A DNA stretch of 30,468 bases from CAYGEY01 sp964349065 (GCA_964349065.1 CAYGEY010000010.1:1-30468), one strand, 5' to 3'. Positions 1 through 8,949 are shown, counted from the stretch's first letter. Notes: a model not told the origin generated them from the letters alone. Numbers and translations are program-made.

Positions 1-130
1 ATATACTATTGAACTTATAATTGATATTCCAAAGTCAACCGAAAAATCCCCTCATTTCACCTTGTGTTTTCTCAAAATCTTGATAGACTTCTTTAGTTAC
101 TTTACAAAAGTTTACTTTTGTATGGTTTTA

Positions 131-159
131 TTATTACCATTTCTTATATCAATTAGAAT
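131..159 (+). promoter_or_regulatory. Putative uvrA promoter, leaderless type
   Basis: A -10-like TAGAAT lies at 154-159, 17 nt after a weak -35-like TTATTA at 131-136. Only 9 nt separate the -10 from the ATG at 169 and there is no Shine-Dalgarno sequence, so transcription would start at or next to the start codon. The rest of the first 168 bases is AT-rich and shows no gene. Confidence 0.45.
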
Positions 160-168
160 AATTTTTGC

Positions 169-3048
169 ATGGAATATATTAAAGTTCAAGGTGCTCGCAC
201 GCATAACCTAAAGAATATCAATGTTGAGATCCCTCGTAATAAACTCGTGGTTTTAACGGGTCTTTCCGGTTCGGGAAAATCTTCATTGGCATTTGACACG
301 CTTTATGCTGAGGGACAGCGGCGTTATGTTGAAAGTCTCTCCACATATGCGAGGCAGTTTTTGCAAACAACGGAGAAACCCGATGTAGACCTAATTGACG
401 GCCTTTCACCTGCGATTTCGATTGATCAAAAATCAGCTCCTCGAAACCCGAGAAGTACGGTGGGGACTATCACAGAAATTTATGATTATTTACGATTACT
501 TTTTGCGAAAATCGGACATCCATATTGCCCTACTTGCGGGAAAATTGTATCCAAACAAAGTGCTTCACAAATCATTGATTTTATTACCAATTATCCGGAA
601 GGAAAAAAGATTATGCTTCTTTCTCCACAGGTGAAGGATAAAAAAGGTGAACATGAGGCTGTTTTTGATAAAATCAAAAGGGAAGGATTTGTCAGGCTCC
701 GTGTTGACGGGCAAGTGATGACTATTGCTGAAGAGCTAGAACTTGATCCAAATAAAAAACATACTATTGAGGTTGTAGTTGATCGAATTGTCATTAAGGA
801 TTTCGGGAAACAAATTACTGAGCTTTCCAACGGAGAAAAAATCGAAATGTCCAACCCTGACCGAGTGCGCCTCGCAGACTCAATTGAAACCGCTCTTAAA
901 TTTGGAAACGGAAATATTACCATTGTCGATAATGACACAGGCGTTGAAGAGCATTTCAGTGAACATTTCGGATGTATTGATCATCCGAATGTCAGCTTTC
1001 CGGAGATTGAACCTTCGATGTTTTCTTTCAACTCACCAAAAGGGGCATGTGAAACATGTCACGGTCTTGGAACAAAGCTGGAAATTAACCCGGAAATGAT
1101 TATCCCAAATACCAGCCTTTCAATTGATGAGGGGGCAATCCATGCGTGGACTAGTCATGCATCGACTTCCGGATGGTATATGAAACTTTTGGAGAAAGTT
1201 GCGGAGAAACATGGAGTGAATTTGCATCTTCCCTGGAGTGAATTGGATGAGGAAACAAAGAAGGTTGTACTTTATGGAACAGGCAGTGAGAAGTATAATA
1301 TCATGATGGACGGGTCGTCAATCAAAGGTGAGTATATGACCGTGTATGAAGGTGTTATCCCAAATCTGGAGCGTAAATATCACGATACGGATTCGGAGCA
1401 TATGCAACAAAAAATCGAGCGATATATGCGTGAGACCAAGTGTAGCAGTTGTCATGGAAAACGATTGAAACCTGAGATTTTGTCAATCAAAATCAATGAC
1501 CATTCGGTGATAGATGTGACAGAAAAAAGTGTGAAAGAATTGATGAAATTTTTTGATACTATGGTGCTCTCAGAGAATGAACAAAAAATCGCGAAACTTA
1601 TTTTAAAAGAGGTTTTAGAGCGTTTGACGTTTTTGCATGATGTGGGACTTCCCTATCTCTCTCTTGATCGAAAAGCAAATACACTTTCTGGAGGTGAGGC
1701 ACAACGAATACGACTCGCGACGCAGATTGGGTCAAGACTGCTTGGTGTGATGTATGTGCTTGATGAACCATCTATTGGACTTCATCAGAAAGATAATTCA
1801 CGTTTGATCAATACCCTCGTAGGACTCCGTGATATCGGGAATACCGTGATCGTCGTGGAGCATGATGAAGATACGATGAATGCGGCCGACTGGATCATTG
1901 ACATTGGTCCTGGAGCGGGAATCCACGGGGGACAGATCATCGCTGAAGGAACTCCGGATCAAATTAAAAAAGATCCGAATAGTATCACAGGGCAGTATCT
2001 TTCCGGGAAGAAATCTATTCCAACTCCGAAAAAAAGACGAAGCTCTGAAAAAGGAAAACATCTGGCAATTGTTAATGCAAATCTCCATAACCTCAAAGGC
2101 ATCACGGTAGATATTCCGCTTGGGGTACTAGTTGCCGTAACAGGTGTATCAGGAAGCGGAAAATCATCGCTTATTAATGATATTCTTGTGGCGCATTTGG
2201 CACATGAACTCAATGGTCGGCAAAGTATTGCTACCGGGTTTGAAAAAATCTCAGGGGAACAACATATTGATAAATTGATTGATATTGACCAGTCCCCGAT
2301 CGGGCGAACGCCGAGAAGCAATACTGCGACGTATACCGGTGTGTTTACAGATATTAGAAATTTGTTTACAAAGACAAACGAGGCCAAAATGCGCGGGTAT
2401 GATGCTGGAAGATTTAGTTTTAATGTGAAAGGCGGACGATGCGAAATATGTCAGGGAGACGGGATGAAAAAGATTGAAATGCATTTTCTTCCGGATATTT
2501 ATGTCACGTGCGAGGAGTGTCATGGACATCGGTACAATCAAGAAACATTAGAGGTCACCTATCGTGGGAAAAATATTTCCGATGTGCTCAATATGACGGT
2601 TGAGGATGCCCATGAGTTTTTTAAGGCAATCCCGGCTATTGAGCATAAAATGGAGACGCTCAAAGACGTTGGACTCGGGTATATCAAACTCGGACAAAGT
2701 GCGACGACACTCTCAGGAGGTGAGGCACAACGTATTAAACTTGCGACAGAGCTCTCTCGCAGAAGCACGGGGCAGACATTTTATGTACTGGATGAGCCGA
2801 CAACAGGACTGCATTTTGCCGATATTGCAAGGTTGTTGGATGTACTGAATAGGCTGGTGGATAAAGGGAATACCGTGCTAATCATTGAGCATAATATGGA
2901 CATGATTAAATCCTCGGACTGGGTGATAGATTTGGGTCCGGATGGTGGAGATATGGGGGGGCACTTGGTTTGTGAGGGTACACCGGAGGACGTTGCGGCT
3001 CATCCGAAGAGTTATACAGGGCAGTGGCTGAAGAAGATGCTTAAATGA
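169..3048 (+). CDS. uvrA: Excinuclease ABC subunit A
   Basis: UvrA is the ATP-dependent damage-recognition subunit of nucleotide excision repair; it loads UvrB at lesions. At 959 aa the protein is full length for the family. It has two ABC ATPase halves: the first Walker A is GLSGSGKSS at residues 31-39 and the second (VSGSGKSS) is near residue 660. Both signature motifs read LSGGEAQRI. Cysteine pairs of the zinc modules are visible (CPTC near residue 120, CETCHG, CSSCHG, and CEICQG with CEECHG in the second half). The ATG at 169 begins the typical UvrA opening (MEYIKVQGARTHNLKN). The gene ends with TGA, evidence that TGA is a stop codon here. It stands alone and is followed by tRNA-His. Confidence 0.98.
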   Translation: MEYIKVQGARTHNLKNINVEIPRNKLVVLTGLSGSGKSSLAFDTLYAEGQRRYVESLSTYARQFLQTTEKPDVDLIDGLSPAISIDQKSAPRNPRSTVGTITEIYDYLRLLFAKIGHPYCPTCGKIVSKQSASQIIDFITNYPEGKKIMLLSPQVKDKKGEHEAVFDKIKREGFVRLRVDGQVMTIAEELELDPNKKHTIEVVVDRIVIKDFGKQITELSNGEKIEMSNPDRVRLADSIETALKFGNGNITIVDNDTGVEEHFSEHFGCIDHPNVSFPEIEPSMFSFNSPKGACETCHGLGTKLEINPEMIIPNTSLSIDEGAIHAWTSHASTSGWYMKLLEKVAEKHGVNLHLPWSELDEETKKVVLYGTGSEKYNIMMDGSSIKGEYMTVYEGVIPNLERKYHDTDSEHMQQKIERYMRETKCSSCHGKRLKPEILSIKINDHSVIDVTEKSVKELMKFFDTMVLSENEQKIAKLILKEVLERLTFLHDVGLPYLSLDRKANTLSGGEAQRIRLATQIGSRLLGVMYVLDEPSIGLHQKDNSRLINTLVGLRDIGNTVIVVEHDEDTMNAADWIIDIGPGAGIHGGQIIAEGTPDQIKKDPNSITGQYLSGKKSIPTPKKRRSSEKGKHLAIVNANLHNLKGITVDIPLGVLVAVTGVSGSGKSSLINDILVAHLAHELNGRQSIATGFEKISGEQHIDKLIDIDQSPIGRTPRSNTATYTGVFTDIRNLFTKTNEAKMRGYDAGRFSFNVKGGRCEICQGDGMKKIEMHFLPDIYVTCEECHGHRYNQETLEVTYRGKNISDVLNMTVEDAHEFFKAIPAIEHKMETLKDVGLGYIKLGQSATTLSGGEAQRIKLATELSRRSTGQTFYVLDEPTTGLHFADIARLLDVLNRLVDKGNTVLIIEHNMDMIKSSDWVIDLGPDGGDMGGHLVCEGTPEDVAAHPKSYTGQWLKKMLK

Positions 3049-3088
3049 AACTCTAAAAAACAGCATATATAATTTGCAAATAGTGATC

Positions 3089-3117
3089 TTGCGCAAATCG
3101 CGTGAACCTTGTATTAT
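3089..3117 (+). promoter_or_regulatory. Promoter of tRNA-His
   Basis: A -35 TTGCGC (3089-3094) and a -10 TATTAT (3112-3117) are separated by exactly 17 nt. The expected start is near 3124, about 11 nt before the mature tRNA. Position and spacing fit a sigma70-type promoter for the tRNA alone. Confidence 0.6.
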
Positions 3118-3134
3118 CCCTGCGTTTTCTACAT

Positions 3135-3211
3135 GGTGGATGTAGCTCAGTCGGCAGAGCATCGGGTTGTGGTTCCGAGGGTCGAGGGTTCGAGCCCCTT
3201 CATCCACCCCA
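3135..3211 (+). tRNA. tRNA-His (anticodon GTG)
   Basis: A full cloverleaf can be folded. The acceptor stem GTGGATG (3136-3142) pairs with CATCCAC (3201-3207). The D arm follows TAGCTCAG. The anticodon stem TCGGG/TCCGA encloses loop TTGTGGT with anticodon GTG at 3169-3171. The T arm contains GGTTCGAGCC. An extra G at 3135 (G-1) faces C73 at 3208, the bacterial histidine identity element, and CCA is encoded at 3209-3211. Confidence 0.96.
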
Positions 3212-3299
3212 TTTGGTATAAATCATAAAATTTTGATTTATACAAAAATATAGCTTATATCTAAAGACTTTTGAATTTACTGTTAAATAAATATCCCAC

Positions 3300-3328
3300 T
3301 TGACCAAGCTATACTCTGTTGCTAAAAA
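3300..3328 (+). promoter_or_regulatory. Putative promoter of the 61-aa orphan
   Basis: TTGACC (3300-3305) and TAAAAA (3323-3328) are 17 nt apart. This predicts a start near 3335 and a leader of about 20 nt that contains the AAGGAG ribosome site at 3343-3348. Confidence 0.4.
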
Positions 3329-3354
3329 TAGTCCACTAAAAAAAGGAGTGGCAT

Positions 3355-3540
3355 ATGCTACCAGAGAATAAAAATAATTATGGACGGTACGGAGTGAAGT
3401 CCAATACTTTTCTTCCCCATAACAAAAAACAAACAACAGAACCCTCAGTAAAATCACCACCACAAGCAAATTGTGATCGTGTTACCAGGTTTGAAACCAA
3501 AAATACATTTTTGGGAAGTGAGAAACCTACGAGGTACTAA
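3355..3540 (+). CDS. Small hypothetical protein (61 aa)
   Basis: I do not recognise this protein. It is hydrophilic, rich in Lys, Asn, Thr and Pro, has a single Cys and no signal peptide or membrane segment, and is probably largely disordered. Support for a real gene is positional: AGGAG at 3344-3348 is 6 nt before ATG, a plausible promoter lies upstream, and a perfect 14-bp hairpin follows the stop within 4 nt. A clear Shine-Dalgarno is uncommon in this window, where conserved genes mostly lack one, so this may be an accessory gene. Confidence 0.5.
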   Translation: MLPENKNNYGRYGVKSNTFLPHNKKQTTEPSVKSPPQANCDRVTRFETKNTFLGSEKPTRY

Positions 3541-3543
3541 AAA

Positions 3544-3575
3544 AAATAGCTGAACAATTTCTTGTTCAGCTATTT
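3544..3575 (+). terminator. Hairpin after the 61-aa orphan
   Basis: A perfect 14-bp inverted repeat: AAATAGCTGAACAA (3544-3557), loop TTTC, and TTGTTCAGCTATTT (3562-3575). The trailing U tract on the + strand is short (the TTT belongs to the stem). On the minus strand it would run into a better T tract. Probably a transcription terminator. Confidence 0.65.
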
Positions 3576-3642
3576 CAATAAAAAAATATTCCCTTATGAC
3601 ATTTTGGTCATATAGTTCATACATACTTCCTATTTTATTTTT

Positions 3643-4077
3643 ATGAAAAAAGTTCTTCTAACCACTGCCCTCATTTTTAGTCTCATTTCTCCAAGTATCA
3701 CATTTGCAGAAACAGGATCTAGTACTAGTGGCACCAGCGCTACTCTTGATACTACCGCATTGGATTGTATGATTGCAGCAGTAACCACAAGACAGACAAC
3801 GGTACATGATGCATACACTGTATATGCTGCCGCAGTTGCTGATTTGTATATGACAGCTGATGACTTAGCCGCTCTCAAAGCAGATGCCGCCACTTCAAGT
3901 GATGTAAAAGCTTATTTTAAAGCATACTGGAAATCATACAAAGAAACTATGAAAACTGCAAAAGATACACTGAACAAAGCTAAAAAATCGGCGTGGACGA
4001 CATTTAGAAATTCTATGAGATCATGTAAAGGTGTTCCAAGCGATAGCAGTTATCAATCATCCGATGCTTCAAACTAA
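3643..4077 (+). CDS. Small exported helical protein (144 aa)
   Basis: Family unknown. Residues 1-22 form a clear signal peptide (two Lys, a hydrophobic core, then TFA before ETGSS), so the mature protein of about 122 aa is exported. A Ser/Thr-rich N-terminal linker is followed by Ala/Lys/Tyr-rich segments predicted to be helical. Cys42 and Cys128 bracket the helical part and could form a disulphide. A Ser-rich tail ends the protein. No Shine-Dalgarno is present; a -10-like TATTTT at 3631-3636 ends 6 nt before ATG, suggesting leaderless expression. A terminator hairpin follows and is shared with the convergent SH3b gene. Confidence 0.7.
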   Translation: MKKVLLTTALIFSLISPSITFAETGSSTSGTSATLDTTALDCMIAAVTTRQTTVHDAYTVYAAAVADLYMTADDLAALKADAATSSDVKAYFKAYWKSYKETMKTAKDTLNKAKKSAWTTFRNSMRSCKGVPSDSSYQSSDASN

Positions 4078-4085
4078 ATAATCAA

Positions 4086-4117
4086 AAAAGCCCACCGGTA
4101 TGAACCGATGGGCTTTT
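4086..4117 (+). terminator. Bidirectional terminator between convergent genes
   Basis: AAAAGCCCA plus CGGT (4086-4099, with one mismatched base) pairs with ACCG plus TGGGCTTTT (4104-4117) around loop ATGA. It has A-rich and T-rich flanks on both sides, so it can act as an intrinsic terminator for the exported protein (+) and the SH3b protein (-). Confidence 0.85.
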
Positions 4118-4124
4118 CTTATCT

Positions 4125-4658
4125 TTATTTCAAATACTGGCAAGCGACATAGGCTCTCTTGTAACTTTTCAATTGGATTTTACACCATTTATTATTCGAA
4201 GGATGATCAAGAACGGTCACTGAATCACCCATGTTCAGATGATCAATTAAGTTATTGCCCATCCCTGGATTGGATCTTACATTCAACGTTCTTGTTGCAG
4301 TCATCATGTGAGTTCCTGTCGTCGCAGTAGGGGCATCTTTTGAAAGATAATCACAATACACCCAACCTTCGGCAGTCAGAGCATCAGAACTGACATGACA
4401 CCATCTCATATTTTTTGACTTCTCCTTCACCTTTACAGTATCCCCTTCATGGAGAACACCCTCCACATGATTATTAACACTCGCCCCTGTTCGCACATTG
4501 AGCATGTGTGTTCGAACTTTAAGCATAGCCCCATCATCCATAGTCGTCGTTGAAGTCATTGTTGACGTCGTACCCATATCATTTTCATACGGGTAATTAG
4601 CTTGTGCCTGTGTGGCAAGCAAGATGGACATCCCCAGAAGTGCAGCAATTTTTTTCAT
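4125..4658 (-). CDS. Exported protein with two bacterial SH3 domains
   Basis: The 177-aa product has an N-terminal signal peptide (residues 1-20, ending AQA before NYPYEN), a Met/Thr-rich linker to about residue 45, and two SH3b-type repeats at about 46-105 and 117-177. Each repeat shows the typical start 'LNVRTGAS' or 'LNVRSNPG', then a G-D-x-V-x-V segment and a 'W-C' pair. Cys residues fall at matching positions in both repeats (WCHV...YCDYL and WCKI...ACQYL), which may form intradomain disulphides outside the cytoplasm. SH3b domains usually bind peptidoglycan or cell-wall peptides. No catalytic domain is present, so it is a wall-binding or adaptor protein rather than an enzyme. No Shine-Dalgarno is seen. 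Confidence 0.88.
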   Translation of the reverse strand: MKKIAALLGMSILLATQAQANYPYENDMGTTSTMTSTTTMDDGAMLKVRTHMLNVRTGASVNNHVEGVLHEGDTVKVKEKSKNMRWCHVSSDALTAEGWVYCDYLSKDAPTATTGTHMMTATRTLNVRSNPGMGNNLIDHLNMGDSVTVLDHPSNNKWCKIQLKSYKRAYVACQYLK

Positions 4659-4685
4659 GAGCAGGTATAAAAAAATAGAAACTAT

Positions 4686-4714
4686 ATACTACGTTGTTGT
4701 AAAAATAACGTAAA
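4686..4714 (-). promoter_or_regulatory. Possible promoter of the SH3b gene
   Basis: On the minus strand TTTACG (4709-4714) and TAGTAT (4686-4691) are 17 nt apart, giving a leader of about 20 nt. A second -10-like TATACC at 4664-4669 lies only 5 nt before ATG and could be the true one. Confidence 0.35.
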
Positions 4715-4763
4715 GGGGTAATTATTGTTCACTTATAACTTTTTTCCTTCCAAAAATACATCT

Positions 4764-4792
4764 TTGCATTAATATCACTCTGTACCTATTTT
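4764..4792 (+). promoter_or_regulatory. Putative dedA promoter, leaderless type
   Basis: TTGCAT (4764-4769) and TATTTT (4787-4792) have 17-nt spacing. The ATG at 4801 begins 8 nt after the -10, at the expected transcription start. Confidence 0.5.
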
Positions 4793-4800
4793 CATTCTAC

Positions 4801-5442
4801 ATGGATTTTTTTATAAATATTGCCAACTATTTCCTGCATCTAGATACCAATCTCTTAGGGCTTATCGCCATGTATGGACCATGGATATATGCAATATTGT
4901 TTATCATTATTTTTTGTGAAACAGGGATCATAGTTATGACTTTCCTGCCAGGGGACTCGCTTCTCTTTACTGCTGGTGCAATTGCCGCAACTGGACATTT
5001 GCAGATCGAGATTATCTTGTTACTTTTGATAATTGCCGCTATTACTGGAGATCAACTCAATTATTATCTAGGGAAGATGACCGGAAAAAGCATCTTTAAA
5101 AAAGAAGGCGGAGTTTTTTTGAATAAAGAGAGGTTAATAAAAACACAGGAATTTTATGAACATTATGGACCAAAAACAATAATCCTCGCGAGGTTTATCC
5201 CCTTTGCCCGCACATTTGCACCATTTGTAGCCGGGATAGGGGAAATGCATTACCCAACCTTTGCGATGTACAATATCATAGGTGGAATATTGTGGGTAGT
5301 GGTATGTACGCTTGCGGGTTTTCTTTTCGGGAATATCCCGGTGGTTAAAGACCATTTTGAATATGCGATATTTGGTATTATTATTTTAACAATGATACCT
5401 GTGGTATTTGAATATTTTCGGAATAAACGGAAGAAGTCCTAA
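4801..5442 (+). CDS. DedA family membrane protein
   Basis: The 213-aa integral membrane protein belongs to the DedA/SNARE-associated (VTT-domain) family. Some members flip undecaprenyl phosphate or support membrane homeostasis; which substrate applies here is not visible. Several hydrophobic segments lie at about 15-70, 75-92, 130-165 and 185-205. Family landmarks are 'FCETG', 'FLPGDSLLFTAG', 'GDQLNYYLGK' and the loop 'ARFIPFARTFAPFVAG' around residues 130-145, with the conserved Arg and Pro residues. The C-terminus is basic (FRNKRKKS) and probably cytoplasmic. There is no Shine-Dalgarno. Its stop codon overlaps the stop of the convergent 274-aa gene. Confidence 0.93.
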   Translation: MDFFINIANYFLHLDTNLLGLIAMYGPWIYAILFIIIFCETGIIVMTFLPGDSLLFTAGAIAATGHLQIEIILLLLIIAAITGDQLNYYLGKMTGKSIFKKEGGVFLNKERLIKTQEFYEHYGPKTIILARFIPFARTFAPFVAGIGEMHYPTFAMYNIIGGILWVVVCTLAGFLFGNIPVVKDHFEYAIFGIIILTMIPVVFEYFRNKRKKS

Positions 5443-6263
5443 TCTAAAAGTTCTCTTTGAATAAAGAGGTCCAACGAGTTGTCCCGCTCTAATTTAGAAA
5501 GAAGATCAGGTTGCAAATTATGTCTCTCAATCAAAACATACCCTGCGTCTTGTAATAACTGTTCCAAAATAATAATAGGCGGTATGCCTTTTTCGTTAAA
5601 TGTCAGGACTGCTTCTTCCATACGTCCATTTGTCTCAAACGAGTGTACATATGGCACATCTTTATGTATTAAAATAGTAGAGTTCTGGCGAACACTGCTA
5701 CGTGCATAATATTCCGCATACTTATTGCCGAGAATCTTCACATCATTACGTTTGATTCCTTTTATAATATTTTTCAGTAATTCCTGATCTTTCTCATATA
5801 CCGGCGACCAAACATAATCTCCATTTGTACCAACCTCCACTAATCTAACCATTTCCTGAAATGTTCCGTGTTTTGGGAGTTGTAACATTGTCCTAATCAT
5901 TTCAGCAACTTCTCTCTGCCACCTATCCATTTTTTCTTGAGGATTTCTCTCAAGATTTTCAGGATTTTGGAGCCAAGTTATGTTTTCAAAAAAATCTCCG
6001 ATGATTTTTTCGGGAGTTTGCTCTTGAGGTATAACAACTTCATCTGGAGTTGAAGGGGAAACACACTCCTCCACCAATGCATTTCTTTCACTTCTTAGGC
6101 GATACACTTCTTCAATGCCCGCTTCCTCTGTTTCTTTACTCCTGATAATGCATGCCTCGCTGATAGAAAAACACGGTTTCACGGAAATCTGAGATAGATT
6201 AACTATCGAGCTTTCCTTAGCTATATCTACAACCTCAGACGACTCTACCTCATGATTTTCCAT
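5439..6263 (-). CDS. Hypothetical protein (274 aa), second gene of an orphan operon
   Basis: No family recognised. It has no signal peptide or membrane segment. The first 100 residues are acidic and low-complexity (Glu/Ser/Val-rich, with Pro), probably disordered. From about 100 to 274 the sequence looks like a folded alpha/beta domain (…VWSPVYEKDQELLKNIIKGIKRNDVKILGNKYAEYYARSS…, then a C-terminal 'PPIIILEQLLQDAGYVLIERHN'). It starts 17 nt after the 875-aa gene on the same strand, so the two are probably co-transcribed and work together. It ends with TAG sharing bases 5440-5441 with the DedA stop codon. Confidence 0.8.
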   Translation of the reverse strand: MENHEVESSEVVDIAKESSIVNLSQISVKPCFSISEACIIRSKETEEAGIEEVYRLRSERNALVEECVSPSTPDEVVIPQEQTPEKIIGDFFENITWLQNPENLERNPQEKMDRWQREVAEMIRTMLQLPKHGTFQEMVRLVEVGTNGDYVWSPVYEKDQELLKNIIKGIKRNDVKILGNKYAEYYARSSVRQNSTILIHKDVPYVHSFETNGRMEEAVLTFNEKGIPPIIILEQLLQDAGYVLIERHNLQPDLLSKLERDNSLDLFIQRELLD

Positions 6264-6280
6264 ATATTTTGAAAAGAATA

Positions 6281-8908
6281 TTATACTAATACTTTTGCTT
6301 TATTATCTTGTCTATGCAAGAAATCTTTCACATATGTGAGTTTTCCGGTCAGTTGTATTTCTTGAACCATAGGTCTTTGATCATCAAATCTAAGTACTGA
6401 ATACGATTTCCATTCTGCATTATGATTTTCTCGAGAAACATAAATTGTCCCACTTTTTCCGTGTATTGAACAATCCAGTAACTGATACTGCTCTTCTTCG
6501 TTTTGAATAGCCGAATAGATAATACTTCCCCTATCTTCCGTTATTTCACCTCTCGGCATCAATCCGAACTTATCTGCAGCTATTTTTGAAATATCATTTA
6601 ATTTATTTTTTAAAGCGTCCAAGATTTCAGCGGATGCAAATATTCCAGTTCGAGGCGCCTCTTCAGAAACTACTTGAGATTCCGGTTGAATTGTGTCTCC
6701 TTCTACGTCTTCGTCGCTTATTACCGGCCCTAGATCCCCATAGTCTCCAACCTGCATATCTGCATTTGCAGTAATGTAATGTACCGCCTGGGTGAATAAT
6801 CCATCATCATCCAGTTGTTCCGTGGCACTTGGCAGCGACGATACTTCAAGTGATGATACAATACTTGTTGCATTTGCTTGAACCATACTTTCTAGCTCTT
6901 GTGCATACATTGGATCTAATTGAAAAGGCTTGAGTGATTTTATAGACCCTTGATTCAGAGGATAGAGGTTAGTTTCTCCCATTTCTCCCTTTAACAAGTC
7001 ACTTAGAGGAGAAATCTTATCTGATCCAAAATCACTGAGAGTAGGCACTTTGCTTAATTCAGGTACTTCAACAGGTGTTTCAGATGTATTAAAGCTAGCC
7101 TCTAGTTCTTCTTCTGTAGTGAATGTTAGCATTGATTCTGTTTCTTGTTGATTGTCTTCTGTTGGCGCGGAAGTTGGCTCTGTTTCAATAGCTGGTGTAG
7201 ATTCGATTGCTTCTTCTTTCTTTAGATTTAATTTTGCAATTACTATATGTGCATTTTCATTAGTATCAGCATTTATCCCTGCTCTTTCCATCCAATATTT
7301 CCTATCAGCAATAGAGAATCTCTTATCCTCGAGAATAAATTGGAACATATGCAATGGAATATACAAAGAATTACCATAACTATGATAGTCTAATATCTCC
7401 GCCATTGCTTTTTCTTTCGCTAATATATCCTCTACTTCTATAACTATCGGTTCAGATATAATTGGACTCATAGCAATAATTTTGTTTTCAACACTTGGTA
7501 CCAGATTAGCATCAACATCAAAGAATTCTGCTTGTTCCTCTCTTTTTCTTTTTGCTGTTTCTCTATTTGCCTTTGTTATAGGATCTTCCTTTGATTTATT
7601 TGAATCAGGAACTAATTTGTTCACTAAACCAGCAGCCAATAAGGCGAGAGTTCCATATACTCCAATAAGTATCATACCATTTCGTTTTGCTTCATCTTCT
7701 TGATCCTTCAGTTCTTTCCTTATATTTATTGTTGATTGTTTCACAATCGCAGCAATACGTGCGTTTCTACCCAATGGACTCATTGTAACCTCATTCTTAT
7801 TCTTTTTCTCTTTCGGCAAGAATGGATTCACCGTCACAGGCGCCTTCGCAACAACATTCACACTTTTCCCGGCATTACTTCCAATTGTCATACCAGCTTT
7901 CATTCCTCTCACTATCTCTCTATGCTTTGCATCAGCCAGCATTGATTGAATAGTCTTCACTTCCTTCTTCTCTAGTTTCACAGCATTAGCTTGTATACCC
8001 GCTTTAATACTAGACTCAACCGCTATTTTCCCTGCCTGTGTCAACACATCTTTTTGAATTACTGGACTCTTTGTTACAGGTTTTGCTATAGTGGGCTTTA
8101 CAGTAGTTTGTGCAGGTTTCGTCAAAACAATGCGTTCACCATTTCCCCAACTTGATGCGATTGCATATACACCTTTGTCTGAAATATACGACAATTGGAT
8201 AGCATGACCTCGGAAGATACCCTGTGCATCAAAACACTGTGCATACAAATGACTGTTTTTCGGGATGGTCAATTCTCCACTTTTTGGAAGAGCTAATTTA
8301 ATAGCCTTCTTGAAACCGTCTGTATACAAAAGAACTGAAAGTTCACCTTTTTGCATGAGAGATCTCGCTTTCAAAGCGGCCTTGCCATGCAATGAACCTC
8401 CATCAGTAATTGTTTTCGCACTTATAACAATGTCACCGTTTGTGTTCGTTTTCTGAAAAAGCTTCTTCTCATTTCCGTCAGCAATATTCTTCGTATTATT
8501 GTTCCCCCATGTTAATTTATTATCTCCAACTTGGACAATTTGTTGTGGGTTTGTTTGGATCGTTTTCTTTACCTCAGGCTTCTTTGCAACAGTCGGTTTC
8601 TTGATTGTCTCAGTATGATTTATTTTTTGTCCAATATTCGGTGACGTCTGTAACTTTGCTTCAGCGGCGCCTCCGGCCATCATAGATCCTGCAACACTTG
8701 CAGTAGCCATGGTTGCCAATACACCGGCTTTTGCATTAACTCTAATTGTCTCTTCAGCTTTTTGATATCCAGCTTTTGCACTACTGACAATATCTTTCAT
8801 GAAACCATGAAAATTATTTTTCATCCCATTTGCAATGGCTATACCTTTTTCTGCTAAACTCTGACCTTGAGGTATAGCTTTTGATAATCCTAAGAATTTC
8901 CCAAACAT
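6281..8908 (-). CDS. Large orphan protein (875 aa) with two hydrophobic segments
   Basis: I recognise no family. Residues 1-58 are amphipathic, followed by an Ala/Gly/Met-rich hydrophobic stretch at about 59-84 ending GGAAEA. This could be a membrane anchor or an unusual export signal, since it lies far from the N-terminus. Residues 85-400 are Lys/Thr/Pro-rich with a possibly folded part near 150-265. A second membrane segment lies at about 411-432 (GMILIGVYGTLALLAAG…). After it, residues 440-580 look folded and 580-760 are highly acidic and low-complexity. The last 100 residues look like a compact domain. The gene heads an operon with the 274-aa gene. No Shine-Dalgarno precedes the ATG. Membrane-associated scaffold or surface protein is a guess only. 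Confidence 0.85.
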   Translation of the reverse strand: MFGKFLGLSKAIPQGQSLAEKGIAIANGMKNNFHGFMKDIVSSAKAGYQKAEETIRVNAKAGVLATMATASVAGSMMAGGAAEAKLQTSPNIGQKINHTETIKKPTVAKKPEVKKTIQTNPQQIVQVGDNKLTWGNNNTKNIADGNEKKLFQKTNTNGDIVISAKTITDGGSLHGKAALKARSLMQKGELSVLLYTDGFKKAIKLALPKSGELTIPKNSHLYAQCFDAQGIFRGHAIQLSYISDKGVYAIASSWGNGERIVLTKPAQTTVKPTIAKPVTKSPVIQKDVLTQAGKIAVESSIKAGIQANAVKLEKKEVKTIQSMLADAKHREIVRGMKAGMTIGSNAGKSVNVVAKAPVTVNPFLPKEKKNKNEVTMSPLGRNARIAAIVKQSTINIRKELKDQEDEAKRNGMILIGVYGTLALLAAGLVNKLVPDSNKSKEDPITKANRETAKRKREEQAEFFDVDANLVPSVENKIIAMSPIISEPIVIEVEDILAKEKAMAEILDYHSYGNSLYIPLHMFQFILEDKRFSIADRKYWMERAGINADTNENAHIVIAKLNLKKEEAIESTPAIETEPTSAPTEDNQQETESMLTFTTEEELEASFNTSETPVEVPELSKVPTLSDFGSDKISPLSDLLKGEMGETNLYPLNQGSIKSLKPFQLDPMYAQELESMVQANATSIVSSLEVSSLPSATEQLDDDGLFTQAVHYITANADMQVGDYGDLGPVISDEDVEGDTIQPESQVVSEEAPRTGIFASAEILDALKNKLNDISKIAADKFGLMPRGEITEDRGSIIYSAIQNEEEQYQLLDCSIHGKSGTIYVSRENHNAEWKSYSVLRFDDQRPMVQEIQLTGKLTYVKDFLHRQDNKAKVLV

Positions 8909-8920
8909 ATTTTCTATAGT

Positions 8921-8949
8921 AATATAATATTCTATGCCATATTCTTCAA
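8921..8949 (-). promoter_or_regulatory. Putative promoter of the 875/274-aa operon
   Basis: On the minus strand TTGAAG (8944-8949) and TATATT (8921-8926) are 17 nt apart. The ATG at 8908 is 12 nt downstream of the -10, so the leader is only a few nucleotides. Confidence 0.45.

Noticed and set aside
3135..3540. tRNA-His as an integration site for a mobile element
   Set aside because: No integrase, no repeated tRNA 3' end and no phage genes follow; only a small orphan gene and a hairpin.
5439..5442. Overlapping stop codons of dedA and the 274-aa gene as a regulatory device
   Set aside because: Convergent genes touching at their stops are common in compact genomes; nothing else marks the site.
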